A DNA stretch of 64,000 nt, taken from positions 1-64,000 of the IMG/VR virus record IMGVR_UViG_3300032322_002033, one strand, 5' to 3'. Below the pieces are notes generated by a model. It made no database searches and was not told where the DNA came from. It was given only the letters and a program-made list of their open reading frames with translations. A program made the translations under genes and the position numbers. The stretch comes from a virus. This document shows positions 14,494 to 23,720 of the stretch, piece after piece (position 1 is the first letter of the stretch; the number at the start of each line of letters is the position of its first letter).

Positions 14494-16044
14494 TCAATTT
14501 ATTCTAATATTTTGATTAATAATCTTCGTATCAAATTGTTGTAACTCAGATTGAATCTCCTCAACACCTTGTGGTATTGGGGGAGTTCCGTGATATGGGT
14601 GTTGATGTGAAATTAAAAAGTTAACAATTACGTTTATTAATTGTTTTAATGCTTCACCCCTAACTAAACCTTCGGTGTTTGTTTTATATGAGTCGTAAAG
14701 TAAACTTCTATCAATACCATATACCGTATTTTCGCCTAAATCAACTTTAACTTTACCGGGTATAGAAGTTTTGTGTGATAATAAAAATATATTATCTGAA
14801 CCCATAACTGAAAATCCCACAGGACTTGTTTCATAACGATATTGTTTTATAACCTCAGTTTGTGTCTTATATTTTGGACCTGAGTCATTAAATCCACTTA
14901 ACAATCCACTTCCTTTTTTTAAACTTGAGGGTGAGTAACTTATTTGTAATAATATCTGATTAACTCTATTTGCAACATTAATATCATTTTTAAGTGCGTC
15001 TGATTTTGAAAGAAGAGCCTTTGATGGTCGATAAAAAAACGGGAATCTAACATCCTCACTAAATGAAACCGTTGTCCCTGTTAAATTATCGACAACTTTA
15101 CCGTCATTAAGTCCTTTGATTATTGAGTTAATGATATTCACAACATTTGTTTGTCCTGAGATTCCAGTAAATGTGCTTGTAAAAACAGGAGTCATAAATT
15201 GAGACGGTAATTCCGTTTTTTCACTAAAAGTAGATGTCTCAGTTAATGCAATATTTGGAACATTATAGATTTTAACATTACCTGAATATACATCAAAATC
15301 ATTATCCAATCCCGCAATAATGTCATACTCAATTAATTTTTTTAAATTGTTATTTTGTTCAACTATTTTAGTTAATATTTTGCTGGGGTCTTCAAATCTT
15401 TCATTTTCAAAATATGACAATTGTAAAAAAGACCTATTTTGATTTTTCTCAGGAAATTTATTTTCTTGTAAATTATTAGTTTTTGCGGCTCTAATTAGAA
15501 CTTCGGTATCTTTTAAAATAATATCTGAACGACCCTTTGAATAAATTCCAATATCTTCTTTATTTGCAAATACTCCTTCACTTTTTTTATTTCTAAACTT
15601 ACCTGTCTTATCTTTTATTGCCAAATTTTGTCGAATATTAGCACCAAATCCAAGTATTTTTCTTGTTTCTTTTTCAGATTCGAATGATAAGTTCATAGGA
15701 CTTGAGTTAGGTCCCGGTATGTAAAATTGATTTTTTCGTCCTGGATTTTCTTGGCTGTTTGTATAAAATATGTGAACATATTCTTTTTCTGAGGGGACGT
15801 AATTTAAATTAAATGGTAGTAATGGAATAAATACGAATGGGTCAAAGTCAGTAAATCGATAATTTTCGGCAATATCAGTCTGACTACTATTTAAGTATTT
15901 TGCATCAATTGACCTAAGTTTTTCTTTAATTACTTCATGGTCGGGAAAAACTCGAACTCTACCAATATTTAAATCGTCATCTCCTTCTTGGACAACCCCT
16001 CCAAATATTACTCTATATGGACTATTAATTTCTTTTTCTGACAT
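14494..16044 (-). CDS. Baseplate hub/spike-type protein with gp5-like OB fold
   Basis: 516 aa. Residues 12-37 (YRVIFGGVVQEGDDDLNIGR, VRVFPDH) match the OB-fold start of T4 gp5/VgrG-type hub proteins (G.V..........GRV+V). VPSEKEYVHIFYTNSQENPG and YIPGP continue the fold. The C-terminal third has LLSHKTSIPGKVKVDLGENT and ISHQHPYHGTPPIPQG, which could form a beta structure at the tip. No lysozyme domain is visible, unlike T4 gp5. Its start overlaps the small coiled-coil gene upstream by 20 nt. Confidence 0.72.
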   Translation of the reverse strand: MSEKEINSPYRVIFGGVVQEGDDDLNIGRVRVFPDHEVIKEKLRSIDAKYLNSSQTDIAENYRFTDFDPFVFIPLLPFNLNYVPSEKEYVHIFYTNSQENPGRKNQFYIPGPNSSPMNLSFESEKETRKILGFGANIRQNLAIKDKTGKFRNKKSEGVFANKEDIGIYSKGRSDIILKDTEVLIRAAKTNNLQENKFPEKNQNRSFLQLSYFENERFEDPSKILTKIVEQNNNLKKLIEYDIIAGLDNDFDVYSGNVKIYNVPNIALTETSTFSEKTELPSQFMTPVFTSTFTGISGQTNVVNIINSIIKGLNDGKVVDNLTGTTVSFSEDVRFPFFYRPSKALLSKSDALKNDINVANRVNQILLQISYSPSSLKKGSGLLSGFNDSGPKYKTQTEVIKQYRYETSPVGFSVMGSDNIFLLSHKTSIPGKVKVDLGENTVYGIDRSLLYDSYKTNTEGLVRGEALKQLINVIVNFLISHQHPYHGTPPIPQGVEEIQSELQQFDTKIINQNIRIN

Positions 16045-16222
16045 CGAATTCTTTTAAAATTTCATTATATGACGATTCAATATAGTCCAACTTTTTAGTA
16101 AGGTAAATTACTGACTCTTTTGTTTTTTCAAACTCAGTTGTCAAATAATCCATAGCCTTAATTAAATCCTTATTTGGTCTATTTTTAAAATCTTTTATTA
16201 TTTCTTTAATCTCATTATCCAT
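16025..16222 (-). CDS. Small coiled-coil protein
   Basis: 65 aa, almost entirely helical with heptad-like spacing (TTEFEKTKESVIYLTKKLDY). It is sandwiched between two baseplate candidates, overlaps the downstream one by 20 nt and starts 1 nt after the upstream stop. It could be a baseplate assembly factor or chaperone, but this rests on context only. Confidence 0.65.
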   Translation of the reverse strand: MDNEIKEIIKDFKNRPNKDLIKAMDYLTTEFEKTKESVIYLTKKLDYIESSYNEILKEFDVRKRN

Positions 16223-16223
16223 A

Positions 16224-18158
16224 TTAAAAATATTTTCCTGAAGCTCTTGCAGGTTGTGTTACAAATACACCAGTCGCTAATGGAGGAATAAAAACCTCAA
16301 CCTTACCATTTTCATCCCTTTCCTGATACATTCCACTTATCAAACAAAAATCAGCAATTAAACCTAAGTTAGGACTTCCATTTGAGTATGGTCCAGTATT
16401 AATTCCAACTCTTTGTAGATTTTGTATATAATTCATCCACGCTCTATTTGCCGATGCTCCTGGTAATAAGTCAGCTAACGCCAAGATTGGTGTTGGAATA
16501 ATCTGAGCGGATGTTGGTAATCGTAAATTGAATAATTGTAATAGTGTTTGGATTAAACTTCGACATTTTCTAAAATCTCGAATTGCGGTTGCAATTGCAA
16601 CTGCTAACCCAACAAGGTTATTAATTGCGGATAAAACGGTTTGTGCTCTTTCATTTGCAATATCCTTAATAATAGATTTCGCAAGTGCTAAAACATCTCT
16701 TGCGATTTCATCAAACAATGCCTTTAAAAATATTTCCCCAATTCTGGAAATTAACCCTATCATTAATTTTTTATTTTGTTTAAAGAAATTTTGAATCCCT
16801 GTAATGGAGTCATCAAACATCACACCTAATGACTTTAACATTAATATAAAACCTAATAAAATTTTTGGACTAAGTAACGCCCCTACTACCGCTTTTGGAA
16901 ATGTTTTTATAATATCTGTGTTAATTGATAGTTTAACAGAATTTGGAAATGGTATCTGTAACTGCCATCTTGGGTCATTAACTAAAGAGTCTAAAATATT
17001 ATTAATTGATTGACTAATATTAGAACCATCAACATTTGACATAATCTCAAGAGCATACTGAGTATCAGTAATAGGTAATCGAATATTATCGCAAGACTCA
17101 AGTTCGACAAAACCTGACCTTGTTAATTGAGTCTCTTGTTCAATATTTCTTAAATCAACATCCGACAACTCAAAAAAACTTTCATCAATATTATCAACCT
17201 CAGGAGTTTTTGCTAATCCTGATATTGAAATCTCCTCATCATTATCAAAACATAAACCTAAAACTCTCTGTACTATTAATCCAAATTTATTTTTATCATC
17301 TAATTGTGCAGTACTATTACCCACTTCAACCGAAACAACATTTGTAATAGCATCAATTAATTTTGCAACAAATGAATTAAAATCAATCATGTCAATTGTT
17401 TTATAATAATCAATAATAAAATCTTTAATTCTATTTGGTGAACTTGATGTACGATTTAATAAATCAACTTTGAAAAAACTACCTTGATTATTGTTATTAT
17501 CATTAGTGACATAGGTAATGTCAAATAGTTCATTTGATGAGATTCCTTTATATTTTGTATTATATAAAGAATTCATAGATTGTCCCTGATGACTAATTAA
17601 ATCATATAATAATTTGTTGGTAGGTCTCGGATTTAAATTTACCGTAAAATTGTCTAAAATATCTTTTTCATACAATACTTTACCTGCAGTACTATCAGGG
17701 TTAGTTACTAACATTTTAAATAAATCAATTGAACTTACTTTAATATAGATTGATTGTGGTCCATATGTTTGTTCTTCCGAGCAACCTAACGATGTAATAA
17801 CTTCCTGAGTAAATATTTCAAAAATCTTCGGTTTAATTTCTTGGACAATTCTTGAAAACTTTTTGGTTAAGTAATTATTTGTTGAAGAACCGGCTCCTCT
17901 TGAAGACCCAAAAAGTTCAAATAACTCATCAAAAGTGCTTTTAACTTTGTTTTTGGCCTCATTAATTTTTTGCTCGGCATTATCAACCTTTTTATTAACC
18001 TTATTTAATGCAGTTTGTGTTTTTTGTAAATTTTGTTGATATAAGTCATTAGCCTTATCTTTGGCATTATTTATAGAACTTTTTGCCGCGTTAAAACTTT
18101 TGAAGGATTTTAATTTTTCCTTACTATCATTAAACCCTTGGTTAACATCTATTGGCAT
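16224..18158 (-). CDS. Putative large baseplate/tail structural protein
   Basis: 644 aa. The N-terminal 75 residues are a Lys/Ala/Asn-rich helix (NNAKDKANDLYQQNLQKTQT). A mixed domain follows, then a long hydrophobic helical part at about 440-560 (GALLSPKILLGFILMLKSLG, LVGLAVAIATAIRDFRKC). The Ala-rich hydrophobic helices could be internal packing or membrane-active segments. It lies in the baseplate-type operon with a 1-nt stop/start overlap to the gene upstream. No named family recognised. A membrane-contacting hub or tail-tip protein is possible. Confidence 0.62.
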   Translation of the reverse strand: MPIDVNQGFNDSKEKLKSFKSFNAAKSSINNAKDKANDLYQQNLQKTQTALNKVNKKVDNAEQKINEAKNKVKSTFDELFELFGSSRGAGSSTNNYLTKKFSRIVQEIKPKIFEIFTQEVITSLGCSEEQTYGPQSIYIKVSSIDLFKMLVTNPDSTAGKVLYEKDILDNFTVNLNPRPTNKLLYDLISHQGQSMNSLYNTKYKGISSNELFDITYVTNDNNNNQGSFFKVDLLNRTSSSPNRIKDFIIDYYKTIDMIDFNSFVAKLIDAITNVVSVEVGNSTAQLDDKNKFGLIVQRVLGLCFDNDEEISISGLAKTPEVDNIDESFFELSDVDLRNIEQETQLTRSGFVELESCDNIRLPITDTQYALEIMSNVDGSNISQSINNILDSLVNDPRWQLQIPFPNSVKLSINTDIIKTFPKAVVGALLSPKILLGFILMLKSLGVMFDDSITGIQNFFKQNKKLMIGLISRIGEIFLKALFDEIARDVLALAKSIIKDIANERAQTVLSAINNLVGLAVAIATAIRDFRKCRSLIQTLLQLFNLRLPTSAQIIPTPILALADLLPGASANRAWMNYIQNLQRVGINTGPYSNGSPNLGLIADFCLISGMYQERDENGKVEVFIPPLATGVFVTQPARASGKYF

Positions 18159-18520
18159 TATAAACTAAATTTTTCGTTTGAATTATCAATATCCTTCTTA
18201 ATTAATTCGTCTAATATAGAATCGTCCATAGATGTGATGTCGAATGAATCTTCATTATTCTGTTGCTTTTCCCATATGGATGATTGTAATTTAGATAATT
18301 GAAGTTTTTTCTCAACACAATCATTAATTATTTTTTGTTGTTTTTCAATAACCGGTCCAATTAAAGTCATATCCTCAGGTTCTTTCATCATAGAAACCAT
18401 TTTATTTTGGATACGTATAGCTGTGGCTCTTTGTTCAACAAGTTCGTTATAAATTTCTTGCATAAGAGTCAATATTGAATCTTTTGTGAAATTTATTTGT
18501 TTTCTTTTAGGTTTACTCAT
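18158..18520 (-). CDS. Hypothetical helical protein
   Basis: 120 aa, charged and helical (DSILTLMQEIYNELVEQRAT; VIEKQQKIINDCVEKKLQL), with an acidic C-terminus. First gene of the baseplate-type transcript, next to the late sigma gene. A TATTTATT element lies 3 nt before its ATG. Unknown function; an assembly chaperone is one possibility. Confidence 0.65.
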   Translation of the reverse strand: MSKPKRKQINFTKDSILTLMQEIYNELVEQRATAIRIQNKMVSMMKEPEDMTLIGPVIEKQQKIINDCVEKKLQLSKLQSSIWEKQQNNEDSFDITSMDDSILDELIKKDIDNSNEKFSL

Positions 18521-18523
18521 AGT

Positions 18524-18531
18524 AATAAATA
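18524..18531 (-). promoter_or_regulatory. TATTTATT element (putative late promoter)
   Basis: Minus-strand TATTTATT in the short gap after the sigma gene, 3 nt before the ATG at 18520. Short-spacing class. Confidence 0.4.
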
Positions 18532-18547
18532 TTTTTTTACCTAAAAT

Positions 18548-19285
18548 TTATTCAGATGGTGGCTCTAATAATGAAGTATATATTTTTTTATACTTTTTAA
18601 TTGCAACTCTGATTTCTTTTGTTGACATATTTGTCATTTCTCTTAATGACAAAAGAATAACATTTTTATTAAATTTATTGTTATCAGTTGCAGGAAATAT
18701 AGTTTCGTAGTTTTCAAATATATCATGTAATGCAACCCCAAGTTTCATTTCATTCTCATTTAAATCATCCGTTTCAATTGTATCTTTAATATATGATTGT
18801 AAAATTGGGATTATGTTAACTTCTTCTTTCTCTTCCAAATCTAAGTGATATACCATATTTGGATTATTTTCCAAATCTGAGGATATATCCTCGTAAGATA
18901 TTTTTCTATTTTGTTCTTTTTGGTCTTTTAAAATTTGACCCATTAAATAATTTTTACATATTGTACCAAAATACGAATATGCCTTTTTTTCTTTGGATGG
19001 ACTAAACTTATCAATCTTAGTCATTAGAAATGAATGAGTATCGGTGTGTAACTCGATAAAATCCATATCTTTTCTATATAATTTATATCTTCTTATAATT
19101 GAAGATATCATTTTATCCAAAGGGTGTCTTAAAAAATCATTATAAATCTTGTTCTTCTCATCAAAAGTAGTTGCGGTCAGGTAACACCTAACCGCAATCT
19201 CTTCTCGTGTGTCAAAATAGTTTTCAGAACCGGCTTTTTTTACTTTTTTTGAGCCAGAGCTTTCTGATTTTGCACTTAATATCAT
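18548..19285 (-). CDS. Late-transcription sigma factor (gp55-like)
   Basis: 245 aa. Residues about 58-125 fit a sigma region 2: DKMISSIIRRYKLYRKDMDF, then a helix TDTHSFLMTKIDKFSPSK and KKAYSYFGTICKNYLMGQIL followed by KDQKEQNRK. In T4-like gp55 proteins the equivalent reads NF.P....AFGYC..I....F..RI..E.K.Q. T4 gp55 (185 aa) directs host RNA polymerase to the -10-only late promoter with gp33 and gp45. The longer C-terminus contains another helix-rich segment (NKNVILLSLREMTNMSTKEI) that resembles a helix-turn-helix. It lies between glycosyltransferase genes and baseplate genes. Confidence 0.75.
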   Translation of the reverse strand: MILSAKSESSGSKKVKKAGSENYFDTREEIAVRCYLTATTFDEKNKIYNDFLRHPLDKMISSIIRRYKLYRKDMDFIELHTDTHSFLMTKIDKFSPSKEKKAYSYFGTICKNYLMGQILKDQKEQNRKISYEDISSDLENNPNMVYHLDLEEKEEVNIIPILQSYIKDTIETDDLNENEMKLGVALHDIFENYETIFPATDNNKFNKNVILLSLREMTNMSTKEIRVAIKKYKKIYTSLLEPPSE

Positions 19286-20091
19286 TAAACATTTGATTCA
19301 TCATATTTTATGTTTCTATCATTTGAGAAAAAATATTCTTTTTTGGCGGTAGAAACCCAAAACCTAACTTCATCTTCTGACATTTTCTTACTTCCATTCT
19401 TGTACTCCCAAAAAAGTGAATCTGGTCTCAAATTGATATGCTTATATCCAATCTTTGGAATTGTCATTATTTTTACAGAGTTGTATGTCATTCTCAATAA
19501 AAACTCATAACCAAATGTTAATTTGAAACTTGATTTAAATCCTCCGAAGTCTTCCAAGATTGACTTTTTAATTAATATTCCTGATGTTTGAAAGTTTTGA
19601 TAATTTAACAAAGTTTCATTAGTTAAATAACCAATTTCTTGTGTGAAGTTTGCGGCAAATGTTGCCTCGTTTGTAAACCCTGCAAATACTGACTTATTAT
19701 CAACATCAACAACAATAGGTAAAAATGCATCGACTTCAGGATAGAATTCAGAATATTTTAAAACATTCTTAAACCAAATTTGAGAATATTCATCGTCAAA
19801 TTCAAAAAATGAAACCCATTCAGAAGTTGCATTTTTAATACCTAAATTTATTTGTTCAGTATAATTAGGTTCAGAATCAAATTTAATTTTTTTAACATTT
19901 AATTCCCCAAAATTAAATCCATCCAAATAACTAGTTAAACTTTCTTCATTAGAATGGACAATAATAAGTTCATTAAATGTGACTTGTTGATTTTGTAATG
20001 ATTGAATTGCTTTCTCAAAATACTCATCAAATTCTCTCACAAGATTTGATTTAATTGGTAAAATGACACTTAAATTAATTTTATTTTCCAT
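19285..20091 (-). CDS. Glycosyltransferase family 2-like
   Basis: 268 aa GT-A enzyme. NLSVILPIKSNLVREFDEYF opens the fold, followed by TEQINLGIKNATSEWVSFFE and a metal-binding type FDDE. FGGFKSSFKLTFGYEFLLRM corresponds to the acceptor-side region of GT2. It transfers a sugar from a nucleotide donor, specificity unknown. Its stop shares one base with the start of the sigma gene, tying the glycan cluster to the late regulator transcript. Confidence 0.82.
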   Translation of the reverse strand: MENKINLSVILPIKSNLVREFDEYFEKAIQSLQNQQVTFNELIIVHSNEESLTSYLDGFNFGELNVKKIKFDSEPNYTEQINLGIKNATSEWVSFFEFDDEYSQIWFKNVLKYSEFYPEVDAFLPIVVDVDNKSVFAGFTNEATFAANFTQEIGYLTNETLLNYQNFQTSGILIKKSILEDFGGFKSSFKLTFGYEFLLRMTYNSVKIMTIPKIGYKHINLRPDSLFWEYKNGSKKMSEDEVRFWVSTAKKEYFFSNDRNIKYDESNV

Positions 20092-20092
20092 A

Positions 20093-21154
20093 TTATTGTT
20101 CTGTTGTTTGTGCGTGTTTATCTAATTCAGATTTAAAATTTTCTATTCTTAAATTAAAGTAACCTTGAAATAAATTACTAATATTTTCATCAAATTTAGT
20201 TCTATCTGAATATTCATTTGGAGTTGATTCCATGTTAGAATATAATTCCACAGAAATATTGTCCTCTAACCAATTCTGAATATAATCGGCGATTATGTCA
20301 GTTAATTTAATTACATCCTGTATCCATATACCATTATTTTCATTAATCCAATCTGGTAACAAATTAGGTAGTTTACCAATAACAGGTACTCCACACATCA
20401 TAGACTCTAATGGGAAGGTACCAAATGATGATGTATCGTCTAACCATACTGATACCATAGAATCTTGTAATTGAGTTGCAAATTCTTTTTGAGACAAGTT
20501 TCTTAAATCTCTAAATCTAACCCATCTGTATTGTGGATATTTTTGATAAAAAGTTTTAATTAGATTCATAGTATCTCTTTGGTCTCTTGAGTGAACTGAC
20601 ACTATTGGTTTAACAGGTAACTCTGACTTTGTAAAAATATTGTCAATAACAGGTGGTAATACATCGTAAGAAACTGCTCTCATTATTGAAGATACATGGT
20701 CTTTTAATTTGTTTCCTGTGATAATACATTTTGTGAATCCCATATCTGACCATGATTGACCTGGTTGTAAAGTTTCAAAAATATGGTCATATGCTTGACA
20801 CAAAACAATTTTACCACATGGTAAATTAGAAATTTGAGACATAACATACCCAAATATTTCAGGTACAATAATAAAATCTTCAGGGGATACTTCTAAATTT
20901 TGACCCTCAACAGGTTGATGTGGTAATGTCATAAACTCTTCACCCAACCAATTTTGAACACCAAAATAGTCAGGTTTTTCGTGTAAAATTATGGTGTTAA
21001 ATCCTGATTTTTTTAATGACATAGCCATGTCATAAGTGTGTTTAATTGATGCTCTTGGGTTACCCTTTGTATCTTGTACAAAGAAATAAATTCGAGATTT
21101 TTTCTCTTTTAAATTTTCTACCGAAATTTCAATTTTTCTAATAATTTCTTGCAT
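20093..21154 (-). CDS. Glycosyltransferase, GT-B fold (group 1-like)
   Basis: 353 aa. The C-terminal nucleotide-sugar site is recognisable as SSFGTFPLESMMCGVPVIGK, the E-x7-E-like region of GT4 enzymes. The N-terminal half (GNPRASIKHTYDMAMSLKKS) is the usual acceptor domain with the glycine-containing first loop. Spacing to the downstream gene is 1 nt. No membrane segment, so a soluble cytoplasmic enzyme. Confidence 0.82.
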   Translation of the reverse strand: MQEIIRKIEISVENLKEKKSRIYFFVQDTKGNPRASIKHTYDMAMSLKKSGFNTIILHEKPDYFGVQNWLGEEFMTLPHQPVEGQNLEVSPEDFIIVPEIFGYVMSQISNLPCGKIVLCQAYDHIFETLQPGQSWSDMGFTKCIITGNKLKDHVSSIMRAVSYDVLPPVIDNIFTKSELPVKPIVSVHSRDQRDTMNLIKTFYQKYPQYRWVRFRDLRNLSQKEFATQLQDSMVSVWLDDTSSFGTFPLESMMCGVPVIGKLPNLLPDWINENNGIWIQDVIKLTDIIADYIQNWLEDNISVELYSNMESTPNEYSDRTKFDENISNLFQGYFNLRIENFKSELDKHAQTTEQ

Positions 21155-21155
21155 T

Positions 21156-21419
21156 TTAGTATTTTTGGATTATTTTATTATTAAGTAATGTATTAAAGGC
21201 AATTTTAAAAGGAATACTTGTTGACGATTTTTCACCTAAAGTTTCGTCAATATCTTCTCTTTCGGTTATGATTGTCTCAATCATCATTTTAACAAGTTCG
21301 TATCTAACAACACTTATGTGTTGTTCAGTTGAGCCAGAAGTGTCTTTTACATCTAAATTAACGTATTTATTTATTTCTTCTAAATCGAAATAATAATGGT
21401 CATTAAATAATTTTAGCAT
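21156..21419 (-). CDS. Hypothetical protein
   Basis: 87 aa. DHYYFDLEEINKYVNLDVKD, then VRYELVKMMIETIITEREDI and IPFKIAFNTLLNNKII. The pattern of short FDLE start, VRYELVK helix and FNTLL end is one I have seen in small T4-like phage proteins of unknown function. It overlaps the HAD-like gene by 17 nt. Confidence 0.65.
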   Translation of the reverse strand: MLKLFNDHYYFDLEEINKYVNLDVKDTSGSTEQHISVVRYELVKMMIETIITEREDIDETLGEKSSTSIPFKIAFNTLLNNKIIQKY

Positions 21420-22053
21420 TTATTTTATCTTTTAATTCTGTTATTGAATTTATTGTAATAGTATGGTCAACATCATTATTATAATCAGTATTGTACTTAA
21501 TAATTGTTGATTTATTTCTATAATTAATAATTGTATCAGGGTTAGAAGTAACTATTAAATCAAAAGAACTTAATAAATGATTTTTAGTTTTTTCATTATA
21601 AAAATGAATACTCTCAATTAAACACCCAAATTTTGATAAGAAAAATAATGTTGCGGGTTTTGATTTACCAATTTCATCTGAGATTATACAAATTTCATAA
21701 TTTTCTCTTAAATCAATATATAAATTATTAAGTATTTGAAATGTATTCATTTCAGATGAAGGGGAATGACCAAATATTTCCATTGCGAATTCTTCATACA
21801 TAAAAGAAAATTGTTCTTCTTTATTTTGAAATGAGAAATGTTCATCTAAATTCAAACTAGTTACAGGTAGGTTCATAGAATAATTAAATGGTTCAGGATG
21901 AACATCTATTTCAGTATTACCTGACATATCAATCTGATACGTATCAATTGTAAAATTGTCCTCAGAGTTATCTATAAAATTTTTTTGATATACCTGAGTT
22001 ATTTTACCAATAGTGTCTCGTAAAACCCCATTAACATCAATCCCTATCTTCAT
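21403..22053 (-). CDS. HAD-like (deoxy)nucleotidase-type protein
   Basis: 216 aa. The first motif is IGIDVNGVLRDT, where HAD phosphatases have DxDGxxRD. The second Asp, the general acid, is Asn here. IISDE could be motif II (S/T), SKPATLFFLSKFG holds a Lys for motif III, and SFDLIVTSNPDTI fits the acidic motif IV. The layout resembles phage 5'(3')-deoxyribonucleotidases. With Asn in motif I it may be catalytically weak or act by binding only. Overlaps PhoH gene by 17 nt. Confidence 0.7.
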   Translation of the reverse strand: MKIGIDVNGVLRDTIGKITQVYQKNFIDNSEDNFTIDTYQIDMSGNTEIDVHPEPFNYSMNLPVTSLNLDEHFSFQNKEEQFSFMYEEFAMEIFGHSPSSEMNTFQILNNLYIDLRENYEICIISDEIGKSKPATLFFLSKFGCLIESIHFYNEKTKNHLLSSFDLIVTSNPDTIINYRNKSTIIKYNTDYNNDVDHTITINSITELKDKINAKII

Positions 22054-22768
22054 ATCTTTTTAATAGTTCTGTTATTATTGGATTCCTAACAACATCCTCA
22101 TCTCCAAATTGATGAACCCCAACTTCTGACATGTTTTTTAACCTCTCCAACGCATCCCAAAGACCTGAATGTTTTTTATCTTTATATCGGTCAGTTTGTT
22201 CTAAATCACCTGAAATAAAAAACTTACTATCCGTACCAATACGGGTTAATAAAAGTTTCATTTGTTTTGGAGTTGCGTTCTGAGCCTCCTCAAAAATTAA
22301 AATTGAATTATCAATATTCATACCCCTCATGTATGCTAATGCAAACACTTCAATAACTTCCATTGCTTTTAATTTTTCACGAGTCTCTTTTCCTACAATT
22401 TTATTTAATAGGTAATAAGATGGGAAAATATAGGGGTCTAATTTCTCCTCAACATTACCAGGTAATGAACCTAATTTTTCTTCAGCTTCAACTGCAGGTC
22501 TTACGATAATAATTTTTTCATACGGAGAATCGTGTTCGGCAAGTAAATCTACCGCCGCCTTCATTGCAATAAAACTTTTTCCAACACCTGCAGGTCCTGA
22601 ACAAACAGTAATTTGGTTTTTTCTAAGTTTATCGTAATACTCTCTTTGACTTTGAGTTAAAAATTTGTCTTTACCTTTTTTAATGATTCTACAAATTTGG
22701 TCTTTCTTTGAGATTTTAATTTCTCCCCCAAAATCTATCGGGTCTTTAGTTGTTTTTTTTCTTGTCAT
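22037..22768 (-). CDS. phoH: PhoH-like ATPase
   Basis: 243 aa P-loop ATPase with Walker A GPAGVGKS (58-65) and Walker B ILIFEEAQN (156-164). IVRPAVEAEEKLGSLPG, TRIGTDSKFFISGDLEQTD and a Sensor-like SGLWDALERL are typical of PhoH. Common in marine and T4-like phages, where its exact role (RNA handling or helicase) is not settled. It sits in the glycan cluster between the HAD-like gene and the sugar epimerase, starting 1 nt after the latter's stop. Confidence 0.93.
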   Translation of the reverse strand: MTRKKTTKDPIDFGGEIKISKKDQICRIIKKGKDKFLTQSQREYYDKLRKNQITVCSGPAGVGKSFIAMKAAVDLLAEHDSPYEKIIIVRPAVEAEEKLGSLPGNVEEKLDPYIFPSYYLLNKIVGKETREKLKAMEVIEVFALAYMRGMNIDNSILIFEEAQNATPKQMKLLLTRIGTDSKFFISGDLEQTDRYKDKKHSGLWDALERLKNMSEVGVHQFGDEDVVRNPIITELLKRYEDRD

Positions 22769-23641
22769 TTATTTGTTATTTAACCAATCTTTAACTGATA
22801 AGGTTGGAGTCCAACCTAAATCTAATTTAATTTTTTTATTATCACATAGGGTTTCAAATGGCTCAATCCTATTACCAATATATGATGTAGGGTGGTTAAA
22901 GTAACTAGCAATTTCATTTACTGATATATTATCACTGTACCCCACATTATATATGTTAAAATTTTCAGTATCCATAATACACGACAAATAATTTGCGATA
23001 ACAACATCTTTTACGTAAATAAAATCCCTTCTTTGATTTCCGTCATTAGTTATTGTTAATGGTGTATTTTTTTCTTTCTGTTCTTTAAACACCGATATTA
23101 CTGATTTGTATGCACCTTCATTTGTCATCCTTTCACCAAATACATTAAAATATCTTAAACAAACTGACTTAACTGAATATAAGTCAGAATATAATTTTAA
23201 ATAATTTTCGCTAGTTAATTTATCTAAAGCATATGGTGACATTGGGTTTGGTATTGAATTTTCACAAGTTGGAAAATTTTTTGGATTTCCATAGATTGCG
23301 GAAGTACTTGAAAACACAATTTTTTTAACATTTGTATTAACACATTTATTTAATACGTTTAAAGTTGTTTGGAAATTATTTTTATAAGATGTGTGAGGGT
23401 CGTCAATTGACTGTTGAACATTTGGTGTTGCTGCCATATGAATTATAAAATCAAAACCATCAAAAGAGTCTAAATAGTCGTTTAAATCTTTATTTATAAA
23501 AATTGCGTTTGGATTAATGTTTGACTTTTTTCCTGTGTACAAGTTGTCAATTATTGTAACATTATGACCTAAATCAATTAAATAATCAACCATATTTGAA
23601 CCAATAAATCCGGCACCACCAGTAACTAAAAAATTATACAA
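22769..23641 (-). CDS. NAD-dependent sugar epimerase/dehydratase (GalE-like)
   Basis: 290 aa extended short-chain dehydrogenase. Nucleotide-binding TGGAGFIG (7-14), Ser/Thr site SST (111-113) and catalytic Y137-x3-K141 (YALDK) are all present, as is RYFNVFGERM. Members convert UDP-glucose/UDP-GlcNAc to the C4 epimers or dehydrate dTDP-glucose. The family cannot be narrowed by eye, but UDP-galactose 4-epimerase would feed the UDP-galactopyranose mutase in the same cluster. It is slightly short for GalE (about 330). Confidence 0.88.
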   Translation of the reverse strand: MYNFLVTGGAGFIGSNMVDYLIDLGHNVTIIDNLYTGKKSNINPNAIFINKDLNDYLDSFDGFDFIIHMAATPNVQQSIDDPHTSYKNNFQTTLNVLNKCVNTNVKKIVFSSTSAIYGNPKNFPTCENSIPNPMSPYALDKLTSENYLKLYSDLYSVKSVCLRYFNVFGERMTNEGAYKSVISVFKEQKEKNTPLTITNDGNQRRDFIYVKDVVIANYLSCIMDTENFNIYNVGYSDNISVNEIASYFNHPTSYIGNRIEPFETLCDNKKIKLDLGWTPTLSVKDWLNNK

Positions 23642-23720
23642 AATATTATATTTCTAATTGTTTATTAATCCCGTCTTGTCATAATAAATGGTTTAACTAT
23701 TAAAATAAAATCTCCAATTT

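Noticed and set aside
14494-16044. Lysozyme domain as in T4 gp5
   Set aside because: No Glu-x8-Asp-x5-Thr pattern or lysozyme core was visible. Only the OB-fold start resembles gp5.
23642-23720. Small gene or RNA in the gap between methyltransferase and epimerase
   Set aside because: 79 bp, very AT-rich, no hairpin with T-run, no open frame of useful length and no tRNA-like fold recognised.
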